A DNA stretch of 64,000 bases from Gordonia hongkongensis (GTDB lineage: Bacteria > Actinomycetota > Actinomycetes > Mycobacteriales > Mycobacteriaceae). Made by a program: the position numbers and the translations under genes. The notes under the pieces were generated by a model. The model did not search any database. It saw nothing but the letters and a program-made list of their open reading frames with translations, and was not told the origin of the DNA. The stretch is taken from NCBI RefSeq assembly GCF_023078355.1, contig NZ_CP095552.1, positions 4,464,001 to 4,528,000 of the forward strand, read 5' to 3'. Positions 1 through 11,600 of the stretch are shown here, piece by piece; the first letter of the stretch is position 1, and each line of letters begins with the position of its first letter.

Positions 1-447
1 AATTCGCTGCTGCAAGAGCTGCGGGTCGTGCAGACCGGCGTGCAGATCCTCACCGGATTCCTACTCACGCTGCCCTTCCATGACGGTTTCGAAGAGCTCG
101 GCGGCACGTTGCGAGTGATCTACCTGATCACGGTGTCGTGTGCCGTGGGCGCCGCGATCCTCCTGGCGGCGCCCGTGGCGCTGCACCGGGCCCTGTTCCG
201 TCAGCACCAGCTCGCGCTGATCGTCACCTACGCGCATTACCTGGCTTTCGCCGGCCTCACCCTGCTCGGCCTGGCGCTGTCCGGTGCGGTCACCGTCGTC
301 TTCGGAGCGACCGCCGGACCGGTTCCGTCGGCGATCGCGGGCATCGTCACCCTCGTGACGTTCTCCCTCGCGTGGCTGATCGTGCCGCTGTGGCTCCGCG
401 CAGTGACCGGCGCGCGGGATGACTCCGTCGACGAACCCCGCCGTTGA
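1..447 (+). CDS. DUF6328-type four-helix membrane protein (5' end cut off)
   Basis: The reading frame is open to the left edge, so the gene starts upstream; an internal GTG at 28 is unlikely to be the start because the preceding residues (NSLLQELRVVQTG) look like the family's conserved opening. About 148 codons are visible. The protein is mostly hydrophobic with four membrane-spanning stretches, broken by short charged loops such as the ALHRALFRQHQ segment. I recognise it as the actinobacterial DUF6328 family from the LLQELR...QTGVQIL...FLLTLPF signature. Function is unknown. Its 3' end overlaps the next gene by 29 bp if that gene starts at 419. Confidence 0.7.
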   Translation, partial: NSLLQELRVVQTGVQILTGFLLTLPFHDGFEELGGTLRVIYLITVSCAVGAAILLAAPVALHRALFRQHQLALIVTYAHYLAFAGLTLLGLALSGAVTVVFGATAGPVPSAIAGIVTLVTFSLAWLIVPLWLRAVTGARDDSVDEPRR

Positions 448-1375
448 CAGTATTCCCCCGCCGGGGTACGCAGACGACGTGACCCTCGCACCGAGTTTCA
501 TCGAGAACCGCTACGACGAGGTGACCGTGCTCGCGTCATCGCATGGCGGTGCGTTTCCCTACGGCAACACGGTCGTGGTCCGCGGCTCCGCCGGGACCTT
601 GGTGGTCGATCCCTCCCTCGAGGTCGACCACGACCCGGTGCAGCCCGACGCGGTGATGATCAGTCACGCACACGAGGACCACATCGCCGGCCTCCGGTAC
701 TTCTCCGCGGACAAGTTCGCCCATCACGCCGACGTCGACGGCGTGCGATCCCTGCAGGTCCTTCTCGACAACTACGGCCTGACCGACGAGGAGAGGGCCG
801 GCGTCGATGCCCAGATCGGCGACACCTTCCAGCTGACGTCCGGCTTCCCCGAGGCCGCCGGGGTCGAGGACGGACACGCCTTCGAACTCGGCGGGGTCAC
901 CGCGACGGTCGTCCACCTGCCCGGGCACACCGCCGGGCATTCCGGCATCCTCGTCGAACCCACGGGCTTTCTCTATCTCGCCGACATCGACCTCACCTCG
1001 TTCGGACCGATGTACGGCGACCTGGGGAGCAGCGTAGACGACTATCTCGCGTCGATTGCGCGAGTACGCGACATCGATGCCCGCTGGTACGGCACCTTCC
1101 ATCAGAAGGGCGTGGTCACCGGCGCCGACGAATTCCGATCACGTCTCGCCGACTACGAGGCCGTCATCCATCGACGCGAGGAACGCCTGCTGGAGTTGCT
1201 GCGCCGCCCACTCACGGTCGAGGGGATCGCCACCGAGCGGCTGGTGTATCGCCCGCATGTCCAGCTGCCCTTCGTCGACGCGGTGGAGAAACGGACAGCC
1301 GAACTCCACCTCGAACGGCTCGTGCGCCACGGCCAGGTCACGCGTTCCGAGGACGGCGTCTACCACCGCTCGTAG
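419..1375 (+). CDS. Metallo-beta-lactamase-fold hydrolase
   Basis: The protein has the metal-binding HxHxDH signature in SHAHEDHIAGL (about residues 81-91), a second metal histidine in LPGHTAGHSG (about 169-178) and an Asp in YLADIDLTS, all typical of MBL-fold hydrolases. The C-terminal 80 residues form a helical, winged-helix-like extension (ERLLELLRRPLTVEGIATERLVYRP...) often seen in the lactonase/thioesterase branch of the family. Substrate cannot be told. The ATG at 419 lies inside the upstream gene; a GTG at 479 is an alternative start that would remove the overlap and keep the whole fold. The gene may be co-transcribed with the upstream membrane protein. Confidence 0.8.
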   Translation: MTPSTNPAVDSIPPPGYADDVTLAPSFIENRYDEVTVLASSHGGAFPYGNTVVVRGSAGTLVVDPSLEVDHDPVQPDAVMISHAHEDHIAGLRYFSADKFAHHADVDGVRSLQVLLDNYGLTDEERAGVDAQIGDTFQLTSGFPEAAGVEDGHAFELGGVTATVVHLPGHTAGHSGILVEPTGFLYLADIDLTSFGPMYGDLGSSVDDYLASIARVRDIDARWYGTFHQKGVVTGADEFRSRLADYEAVIHRREERLLELLRRPLTVEGIATERLVYRPHVQLPFVDAVEKRTAELHLERLVRHGQVTRSEDGVYHRS

Positions 1376-1464
1376 GGCGGTCGTGACCCCTCCTGACGTT
1401 TACCGGATGTCCGGTTCGGACACCCTCGGTGTGTCAGCGACACAGCGAGAGTGAGGAGCGAGTA

Positions 1465-2892
1465 GTGCACACCGACACCACCCGCGCAGACACCTGGGAT
1501 TTCGGTCTGGGCAGCGCCATCCCCGACCTCGGAGACCCCGGCGACGTCGAGATCTCGTCGACGGATTTCAGCGACACGTACTACGACACCGAGGACCGGG
1601 ACCTCCTCGCGCACGGCACCACGGTCGTCTACGTCGACGGGGACGAGCGTCCGGCCGGCTGGCGGGTCGTCACCCCCTCCCCCGCTGAGGCCATCACCGA
1701 ACGAATCGATGCCCCCTCGACGGCCGTCCCGCCGACGATTGCCGATGCCCTATGGGGGCTGAGCGGCGGCAAACCGCTTCGCGTCGCGGCGATCGTGCAC
1801 ACGCACCGAACCCGCCACCGCCATCTCGACGCGAACGGTGAGACCGACTACCAGGTGATCGACGACACCGTCTCCGCCACCGCCACCGGCCCGGTCGCCA
1901 CCGCCACGTCCTGGCGCGAGGTCGCGGTGCGCTCCGCGTCGTCGGATGCGGTGCCCAAAGGGGTACGCAAACGGATGGTCGGGGCCGGCGCGCGCCCGGC
2001 GTCGGCGTCGTCGACGTACGAGCGCGCCATCGGTCACGAAGCACCGCACCGAGCCGGATCGGCGTCGCCGGCCGCTGCCGCCGCACTGGACTACGTCCAC
2101 GAGCAGATCGCGACCATCTTCGCCGGCGATGTCGCGCTGCGTCGCGGTGAGAACCCGGTGCACGGCGTTCGCGTCGCCATCCGCCGTCTCCGGAGCACGC
2201 TGCGGACCGCGGCACCGCTGTTCGAGCCGAGCGGCCTCGTGAGACTCGACGACGAACTGCGGTGGTTCGCAGGGGTTCTCGGCGAGGTGCGCGACCGGGA
2301 GGTCCTGCGCGCACGATTCGCCACCGCCCTCGCCGAACTGCCCGACGAGCTCGTGCTCGGACCGGTTGCGGCGCGGATCGAGGAGGAACTCTCCGCTCAG
2401 CAGCACCACCATCGCGAGAACGTCGCCGCCGAGATGACATCGGACCGGTATCGCCGGCTGCTGTCGACCCTCACGACCTGGAACGAGGCAGTCCCGCTCG
2501 TCGATGACCAGATCTCGAAGAAGCAGGTCCGTCAGATCGCCACCCGCGCGGCGCGCAAGGCGGACAAGCGGTTGAAGCAAGCCCTCGCCTCCGGGCACGA
2601 GGAGGATCTGCATCGGGCGCGCAAGGCGGCCAAGCGCGCCCGTTACGCCGGTGAGCTGGCCACGCCCGTCGTCGGGTCGATCGGTCGTGCGCAGGCCAAG
2701 CGCTACAAGAAGATCCAGACCGTCCTGGGGGAACACCAGGATGCCGCCGTTGCCGCCCGCGCCCTGCGGGAACTGGGCGCCGCCGCGGGAATCCGCAAGG
2801 GAGAGAACGGTTTCACCTACGGCATCCTGTATCAGCGCGAGCTCCACGCGGCCGCCGCGGCCCGCGACGCCGTTCTGTCCGGAAAGAAGTGA
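1465..2892 (+). CDS. CYTH-CHAD domain protein
   Basis: Start chosen at GTG 1465 because GAGGAG lies just upstream; the open frame extends back to 1429. The N-terminal ~170 residues (SSTDFSDTYYDTEDRDLLAHG..., then YVDGDERPAGWRV) match a divergent CYTH (triphosphate tunnel) fold. From about residue 210 to the end is a CHAD domain, with HGVRVAIRRLRSTLRT, LGEVRDREVLRARF and HRARKAAKRARYAGEL: the conserved histidines and basic residues proposed to bind polyphosphate. Such proteins are thought to bind or process polyphosphate; the catalytic status of this CYTH part is unclear because the usual ExExK opening is not evident. It is convergent with the next gene, with only 8 bp between stops. Confidence 0.8.
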   Translation: MHTDTTRADTWDFGLGSAIPDLGDPGDVEISSTDFSDTYYDTEDRDLLAHGTTVVYVDGDERPAGWRVVTPSPAEAITERIDAPSTAVPPTIADALWGLSGGKPLRVAAIVHTHRTRHRHLDANGETDYQVIDDTVSATATGPVATATSWREVAVRSASSDAVPKGVRKRMVGAGARPASASSTYERAIGHEAPHRAGSASPAAAAALDYVHEQIATIFAGDVALRRGENPVHGVRVAIRRLRSTLRTAAPLFEPSGLVRLDDELRWFAGVLGEVRDREVLRARFATALAELPDELVLGPVAARIEEELSAQQHHHRENVAAEMTSDRYRRLLSTLTTWNEAVPLVDDQISKKQVRQIATRAARKADKRLKQALASGHEEDLHRARKAAKRARYAGELATPVVGSIGRAQAKRYKKIQTVLGEHQDAAVAARALRELGAAAGIRKGENGFTYGILYQRELHAAAAARDAVLSGKK

Positions 2893-2900
2893 TCGCCCGT

Positions 2901-4517
2901 TCAGCTCGACGTGTCGAGGATCGCGCGCCGTAACTCGGTGTGATCGTCGAAGAACGACGTCTCGGGCCCGTACCTGCGGAAGGTGTCGCTGCCCCGGCCG
3001 GTGACCACGACCACGTCGCGGTCACCGGCTATGGACGTGGCCGTCGAGAATGCGCGCCGCCGGTCGGGTTCCTCGATGACGACCGCCGACGCCTCCCGGT
3101 GCGCGCCGCGCAGCACACTGGCCCTGATCTCGCCGGGGTCCTCGTCCTCGGGGCTCTCGTCGGTGACGATCACGACGTCCGCGTAACGCGCCGCGACCTG
3201 TCCCAGTGGTTCTCGTTTCCCTGGATCGCGTCCACCGGTTGCCCCGACCACGACGATGAGCCGACCGTCCTCCGTCAACGACCTCAGGTAGGGGAACATC
3301 GCGTGTTGTCCCGCCGTGTTGTGCATGTAGTCCACGATCGCGCGATACGGCTGTCCGGCATGCACGGGTTCGCACCGTCCGGCGATGCCGGTCACCGAGG
3401 AGACGCCCTCGGCCGCAGCGGCGAGGTCGACGCCGTCTGCCACCACGGCGGTGAGCGCCAGTAGAGCGTTGCCGACCTGGTGAGGCCCCAGCACCTGCAG
3501 CCCGACCCGGGATCGCCCGTGTGGCGTGTGGACGGTGAACTCGGCGCCGAGACGCCCGGCCCGGATATCGGTGGCGACGACGTCGGCGTTTGTGCGCCGA
3601 GTCGAGCACGTCCAGGTCTCCGTCGTGGCCCCGGCCGCCAGACGCGCACCCCAGTGGTCGTCGATGTCGACCACCGCGATCTGCGTCCGCTCCGGTGTGA
3701 ACATCGCGGCCTTGGTCGCGAAGTAGCCCTCCATCGACTCGTGGTAGTCGAGGTGGTCGTCGGACAAGTTGGTGAACGCCATCACGCGGAACGCGGTGCC
3801 GTCGACCCTCCCCTGATCGATCGCATGCGAGGAGACCTCCATCGCGCAGCAGGTGACGCCGTGGCGTCGGAATGTCGCCAGGGTCCGCTGCAGCATGGGC
3901 GCCTCCGGCGTCGTGCGGGCGGGCACGACGTCGTACCCGGGGCCCCGGATCCGCGCACCGGAGATGAGCCCGCCCGCCTCCCCGGTCGCCGCGAGGGCGG
4001 CATCGACGAAGTGGGTCGTGCTGGTCTTGCCGTTGGTGCCGGTGACACCGAAGATCCGCAGATCACGTGACGGTTCACCATGGAACCATGAGGTCAGCGG
4101 CCCCATGATGCGGCGAGGTCCGTCGACGACCAGAGAAGGCAGGACCGACGACGGGCGGTCGCTGATCACCAGGACGGCACCGGCCGCGGCCACGTCCCGC
4201 TCGAAGTCGAGTCCGTGCCAGCGGCGGCCCGGGATGGCCAGGTACGCATCCCCGGGACGGACCGTGCGGGAATCGTCGTCGATGTCGCGGACCACCGCCG
4301 ACTCGGCTCTGGTGTCGCCCACGACGGAGGTGCCGAGGTGTTCGGCGAGTTGCGCGACGGTCACGCCGGATCCCGGGTCGGGGTCCGCGTGGCGAACACG
4401 CCGCTTCGGGTCCATCGCCGCGACGTACCCGTGACGAGGGCGAATCCAAACCTCGACGTACGGTCCGGCCGGGCCCGACGCAGGCCCGCTACCACACAAA
4501 TCTCGGCAAACGGTCAT
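2901..4517 (-). CDS. MurE-like Mur ligase with altered substrate motif
   Basis: A Mur-ligase: N-terminal UDP-binding part, ATP-binding P-loop GTNGKTSTTH (about residues 156-165), central motif EVSSHAIDQGRVDG, the conserved lysine region YFATKAAMF and a C-terminal domain. It is closest to MurE (UDP-MurNAc-L-Ala-D-Glu:meso-diaminopimelate ligase), but the DNPR motif that MurE uses to recognise diaminopimelate reads ESPE (VTDESPEDEDP, about residue 452), GKGHE reads GRGSD, and YAHTPD reads YMHNTAG. It stands alone, outside any mur/fts cluster. I infer a paralogue acting on another amino acid or peptide. Start 4517 has a plausible GAGGG upstream; ATG 4415 is an alternative that removes a low-complexity 34-residue leader. 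Confidence 0.8.
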   Translation of the reverse strand: MTVCRDLCGSGPASGPAGPYVEVWIRPRHGYVAAMDPKRRVRHADPDPGSGVTVAQLAEHLGTSVVGDTRAESAVVRDIDDDSRTVRPGDAYLAIPGRRWHGLDFERDVAAAGAVLVISDRPSSVLPSLVVDGPRRIMGPLTSWFHGEPSRDLRIFGVTGTNGKTSTTHFVDAALAATGEAGGLISGARIRGPGYDVVPARTTPEAPMLQRTLATFRRHGVTCCAMEVSSHAIDQGRVDGTAFRVMAFTNLSDDHLDYHESMEGYFATKAAMFTPERTQIAVVDIDDHWGARLAAGATTETWTCSTRRTNADVVATDIRAGRLGAEFTVHTPHGRSRVGLQVLGPHQVGNALLALTAVVADGVDLAAAAEGVSSVTGIAGRCEPVHAGQPYRAIVDYMHNTAGQHAMFPYLRSLTEDGRLIVVVGATGGRDPGKREPLGQVAARYADVVIVTDESPEDEDPGEIRASVLRGAHREASAVVIEEPDRRRAFSTATSIAGDRDVVVVTGRGSDTFRRYGPETSFFDDHTELRRAILDTSS

Positions 4518-4694
4518 AGCGCACGCCCTCGTAGACCGTTGTGACGCGCCTCACAATTTGTAGAACCCGCTGTGGCTCAACGTATTCGAGTCGGCGCGCC
4601 GGGTTGATTCACACCGGGGTGTTACATCTGCCCTCGTCGTGGCAACACTCGGGGTGTAGCCGATCCAACCCGCTCAAGAGGGGAGCAAGAACCG

Positions 4695-5711
4695 ATGACC
4701 GTTTCCACCACCACCGTTCACCAGCAACTTCGCGCGATCCTCGCGTTGACGCACACCGAGATCCAGATCGCCGAGACCCGGCAGGCCCAGGCCCGTACCG
4801 ACGCGATCCGCAAGGAACTGGCCCAGAACGCCGAGAACGCCCGCGAGCGCGCACTCACCATCGAGACCGCCCTGCGTGACCGCGGCGGACTCGTCGACGT
4901 CGTCCGGCCGGTACTCGGCCGCGTCGGTGCCGTCGCCAAGACGCTGGCCGAGCAGACCCAACCGCTCGACGAGGCCCTGCTCGACGACCTCGCACTCGAG
5001 CAGCGGCTCGTGGCACGCGCCACGTACCTGAAGGCACTGGCCACCGGCCAGGATGACCAATCACTCGTCGGCCTGGCCGACAAGCTCATCGACGCCCACA
5101 CGGCGACCGTCCACTGGCTCACGACGGTTCTCGCCGAAGAGGCTCTCGGCGGCCCGGCCGCCCTGCGTCGCGGCCCGTCGCAGTGGGCGAGCGGCCTCGC
5201 CGCGCGCGCCTTGACCGCCCCGGCGCTCGGCGCATCGTGGGCGATCGACCGCACCGCCGAATTCGCCCGCCAACTCCCCGACCCCGTGGATACCCTGCGC
5301 AGCCGGTTCGGACGAGCGGTCGACGACGCGACGGAGACCGCGTCGCGGGCCGGTGACGCCGTCAGCAACGCCGGCGCCGCGGTCTCGAAGACCGTGGCCG
5401 CCGGTCGTGACGCCGCACTCGAGGCAGTCGAGGACAGCGCCCGTGACAGCGGCGCCGAGGGTGCCGCCGACGCGCTCCACCAGCTCCGCGAGATCACCGG
5501 AACCGTTGAGGCGGAAGACCTCCCGATCGAGGGTTACGTCGACCTCAACGTCACCGACGCGGTGGCCGCGGTCAAGGAGTTGACCAAGCCGGCCGACCTG
5601 CGGGTCACCCTCGCCTACGAGGAGGCACACAAGAACCGCCAGCGCGTGGTCTCCGCGGTCGAGATCCGCTTCGCCGAGATCGCCAAGGACCTGGTCGGCA
5701 TCGACAGCTGA
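4695..5711 (+). CDS. Ferritin-like domain protein
   Basis: A 338-residue helical protein. The first ~180 residues form a four-helix-bundle-like region with regularly spaced acidic and His residues (TEIQIAETRQAQARTD, LDEALLDDLALEQRLVARATYLKAL, DKLIDAHTATVHWL), as in actinobacterial ferritin-like proteins. Residues ~190-260 are an Ala-rich amphipathic stretch resembling LEA-type repeats (DATETASRAGDAVSNAGAAVSK). A second helical segment ends the protein. No signal peptide. A strong GGAG ribosome site (gaggggagcaagaacc) precedes ATG 4695. It lies directly upstream of furA-katG but is separated by a perfect hairpin, so it is probably a separate transcript of the same oxidative-stress neighbourhood. 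Metal binding is inference. Confidence 0.6.
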   Translation: MTVSTTTVHQQLRAILALTHTEIQIAETRQAQARTDAIRKELAQNAENARERALTIETALRDRGGLVDVVRPVLGRVGAVAKTLAEQTQPLDEALLDDLALEQRLVARATYLKALATGQDDQSLVGLADKLIDAHTATVHWLTTVLAEEALGGPAALRRGPSQWASGLAARALTAPALGASWAIDRTAEFARQLPDPVDTLRSRFGRAVDDATETASRAGDAVSNAGAAVSKTVAAGRDAALEAVEDSARDSGAEGAADALHQLREITGTVEAEDLPIEGYVDLNVTDAVAAVKELTKPADLRVTLAYEEAHKNRQRVVSAVEIRFAEIAKDLVGIDS

Positions 5712-5730
5712 TCTGCCGAACCGACCGACC

Positions 5731-5765
5731 CCGACGGCCGCCATCGACCTGATGGCGGCCGTCGG
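5731..5765 (+). terminator. Perfect hairpin after the ferritin-like gene
   Basis: A perfect 15-bp inverted repeat (5731-5745 and 5751-5765) with a 5-base loop, starting 19 bp after the stop codon. No T-tract follows, which is normal for actinobacterial intrinsic terminators. Confidence 0.75.
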
Positions 5766-5859
5766 CCTGTCGGAAGCATCTGCAGATGTCGCGAAACGTG
5801 GCGCCAGACGCAACGACACACGACAACTGGCGTCGGCCCCACCCACCTCTGCACGAATT

Positions 5860-5872
5860 TGGATCAGATCCA
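5860..5872. promoter_or_regulatory. Candidate FurA operator upstream of furA
   Basis: TGGATC-A-GATCCA is a perfect inverted repeat in a locally AT-richer stretch 45 bp before the furA GTG. A second palindrome, CATCTGCAGATG, is at 5777-5788. FurA proteins of mycobacteria and streptomycetes repress their own furA-katG operon from such a position; assignment of this exact site is inference. Confidence 0.4.
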
Positions 5873-5916
5873 GAAAAACCGTGCGAAGTGGCGGTCACGC
5901 CCCTATGGTGGGGGAC

Positions 5917-6348
5917 GTGGCATCGACATCGGACCATGCCCAGCAACTCCGGGCCGCAGATCTTCGTGTCACCCAGCCTCGGGTGACGGTGATGGCCGCC
6001 GTCGACAAGCACCCGCATGCCGACACGGACACCATCTATCACGCGGTACGCGAAACCCTGCCCACCGTCTCACGTCAGGCCGTCTACGATGTGCTGCACG
6101 CCCTGACCGAGCGCGGGCTCATCCGCCGCATCCAACCCTCGGGTTCGGTGTCGCGCTACGAGTTTCGCACCGGAGACAATCACCACCACGTCGTCTGCCG
6201 CGCCTGCGGTGTCATCGCCGACGTGGATTGTGCAATCGGGGAAGCCCCATGCCTGACCCCCTCGGAAGACCACGGTTTCGCAATCGACGAGGCCGAGGTC
6301 ATCTTCTGGGGCCTGTGCCCCGATTGCCTCAGCAAGGCCCCGACCTGA
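5917..6348 (+). CDS. furA: Ferric-uptake-family repressor FurA
   Basis: 143-residue Fur-family regulator. The winged helix (LRVTQPRVTVMAAVDKHPHADT ... SRQAVYDVLHALTERGL) is followed by the metal-binding half: HHHVVCRACG, then ADVDC and CPDC (two CxxC pairs for structural zinc). GTG 5917 is chosen because the protein then begins ASTSDHAQQLRAADLRVT, aligning with the start of mycobacterial FurA; ATG 5905 is possible. katG starts 46 bp downstream on the same strand, so the pair forms the usual furA-katG operon in which FurA represses katG and itself until peroxide or metal change releases it. Confidence 0.93.
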   Translation: MASTSDHAQQLRAADLRVTQPRVTVMAAVDKHPHADTDTIYHAVRETLPTVSRQAVYDVLHALTERGLIRRIQPSGSVSRYEFRTGDNHHHVVCRACGVIADVDCAIGEAPCLTPSEDHGFAIDEAEVIFWGLCPDCLSKAPT

Positions 6349-6361
6349 TCACCTCCCGTGA

Positions 6362-8620
<2,259 letters not shown>

Positions 8621-8639
8621 TCCGTCATCTCACGATCGA

Positions 8640-8674
8640 GAACACCCCGCGGGCACCTCGCCCGCGGGGTGTTC
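8640..8674. terminator. Strong bidirectional terminator after katG
   Basis: 15-bp perfect GC-rich stem (8640-8654 pairing with 8660-8674) with a 5-base loop, between the convergent ends of katG and the peptide synthetase gene. Confidence 0.85.
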
Positions 8675-8698
8675 TGCTCTGCCGGTGAGGTTCTCGAA

Positions 8699-11600
8699 TC
8701 ACCGTTCCCGCAGGCACGCGACGACCTCGGCGAGCACCTGCTCGACACGGGGCCCCGTGAGCGCGGAGGCCGCGCCGGTCACCAGGACCTGCAGCTCCCC
8801 CTGTGCGGTCGGCGAGCCCTCGATCTGCAGCATCCATCGCGTGGTCCGCGGTGGGAACACGTACAGGTGACCGCCCACGCTCGGCCGGGTGATCGTCGGG
8901 GTCCAGCCGAGCAGCACCGGCACCGGGAAGAGGCGCCCGTCGACGACCGGCCGGCCCAGTACGTCCAGCACGTCCTCCATCGGCCCGGTCGCCGCGGCGA
9001 TGCACCGACGGGTGCGCTCGACCGAGCCGCGGACATCCTCGCGGGCGTCGAGCGGTGTGACCGCAGCGACGACGAAGTCGCCCACGGTGTCCTCGGCGCC
9101 CGCCGGCCGCGTCGACGCCGCGGTGGCCGCCATCACCCGGTCTTGTCCGGTCAGTCGCGCGAGCGCCTCAGACACCGATCTCCCGAATGCCTCGAACGGG
9201 GTCATGCCCTGCTCGGACGCACCGGCACGGAACCGTGCGTAGACGTCGGCGTCGACGAGAGCCCGGCGACGAACCGCCGTGGACTGCGCGCAGGAGACGG
9301 GGTCCAACCCGTCCAGGGTGAAGGACCCCGCAGGCGACTCACCGAGCAGTTGGTGCCACGACCGGCCGTCCATGTCGTCGTCAGTGCGTGGTGCGTGCGG
9401 CGAGATAGGTTGCACCGCAGGGACATTCACTCCGCGGGCGAGCAGGTCCGCCTCTCGGGCCAGCGTTCCGAGCGAGTGCCCGTCGACCGCGATGTGATGG
9501 AACACCGCGACCGCGGCCATCACACCGCCGTCGGCATCCGCCAGGATCCGCACGCAGAACGGCGGCGCGACCCGGACATCGAGCGACGCCGACATCTGTT
9601 CGGCGTGTGCGCGTAGGATCTGGCGTCCCGGGTTCGGGTCTGGGTCCGAAACCACCTGCACGGCAACATCGACCGCTGCGTCGGCGCCGCCGGCCAGCGC
9701 CCGCTGGACCGGCCCGGCGGGGGTGTCCGGATAGCTCGACCGCAGGGCGGGGTGCCGATCGGCCAACGCGCGGAGCAATTCTCGCAGTTCGGGAGCGGTG
9801 GGCCGCCCGGTCTCGGGTGGAACCCATCCGACGCGGACCAGCTGCCCGTGCGGATGTCCCGGCGCGCGTTCGACCGTCCGTTCCGCGGACGTGAGCGGAC
9901 GGTCGTCGGCCGGTGCGGCCGGCCGCCGTACGGTGACGTCCGGGCGCACCGGCTCGACCATCCGCTCGGCCAGCGTCTCCAGGTCGGGCGCGGTGAGCAC
10001 GTCGTCGGGCCCGATCTCGGAATGTCCTGCCGCGATCAGCGATCCGACGACCCGCATGACCGCCAGGGAGTCGCCGCCCTGCTCGAGGAAGCCGGCGAAC
10101 AGATCGACCTCATCAGTGCCCAGCGCCTCGCCCACGACCCGAACCAGCAGGGTCTCGTGCGAGCCGACGGGTCCGCGCACCGACCGGCGACCGGGGAGCG
10201 GGTGGTCCACCAGCTTTCCGACTTCGAGCTTGCCGTTGCCGGTGCGGGGTAGCGCGTCGATGCCGATGATGAGCGCGGGCACCATGTACGACGGCAGGAC
10301 ACCGGCGACCGCGCGACGCAGCCCGGGTGCGTCGACATCCGTTCCGGTTCGCTGCGGCACGACGAATGACACCAGAGCGGTACGGCCCGACGGCAACTCG
10401 CGCAGAATCGTCGCGGAACTCCGCACGTCGGTGCATCGTCCGAGCGCAGCGTCGATCTCAGCGAGTTCGATTCGCAAGCCCCGCAGGGTGATCTGTCCGT
10501 CGCGGCGTCCGAGCAGTCGGATCTCACCGGCCTCGGTCCACTGGGCCAGGTCGCCGGTCCGGTACATCACCTCCTCGGCCGAGAACGTGCTCTGCACGAA
10601 GGCCTCCGCAGTGGACGCTGAATCGTCGAGATAGCCGTCGGCCAATTGCGGTCCCGCACAGTGGAGCGTGCCGATCGCCCCGGGAGGTTGTGGCCGGCCG
10701 AGGCGGTCCAGGACCGCCTCGTCGACTCCGACCATCGGCGGGCCCACGGTGATCGCCTCGCCCGGCAGCAGCGGAGCGGAGATGTTGATGCTGCACCGGG
10801 CTTCGGTGGGTCCGTACGCATTCCGCAGCCGGACGCGACCCGACCAGCGGTCGACCACCCGCGGCGACGGCGGTTCGCCACCGATGATCACCTGCACCAG
10901 ATCCTCGGCCAGATCCAGGGGCAGGGTGTCGAGGACCGACGGCGTGACGATGAGGTGACTGACGCGATGCCGTCGGATCAGCTGTGCCAGAGCATCACCG
11001 CCGGGTGCCGACCTCGGCGCGACGACAACTGTCGCCCCGCCGACCACCCCGCACAGCATCTCGACGATCCCGGTGTCGAAGGTCGGGGACGACGCGTGCA
11101 GGATGCGTGACCCGGGTGCTAGAGCGTACGTCTGTCGGATCTCCGCGATCAGGGCGGGCAGGCCGCGGTGGGGCATGATCACGCCTTTGGGCGTTCCGGT
11201 GGAACCCGACGTGAACAGCAGGTAGGCGGCATCGTCGGGCCCGCGTTCCAAACCCGGCCACCGATCGGGGATCGGGGAGCCGGGGTCGTCGTGCTCGAGG
11301 TCGAGCCACCGGATCGAGCCCGGGTGTGGGGCGCCCGGCACGCACAATCCGACCTTGGCGCCGGAGCGATCGAGCAGATCCCTCGTTCTCGCGTCCGGTG
11401 CGAACGGATCGCCGACCGGCACCCATACGCCGCCCGCACACAGCACCGACCAGAACGCGACAACGGAGGCCGCCGACCGCTCGATGGACACCGCCACGCG
11501 GTCGCCCGCACCGACCCCGGCCTCCAGGAGCAACCGGGTCCCGCGAACGACCCGGCGCGCGAACTCGCGTCGGGACACCGACACCTCACCGTCGATGATC

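Noticed and set aside
4695..5711. Ferritin-like protein as an encapsulin cargo
   Set aside because: No encapsulin shell gene in the window and no recognised C-terminal targeting peptide.
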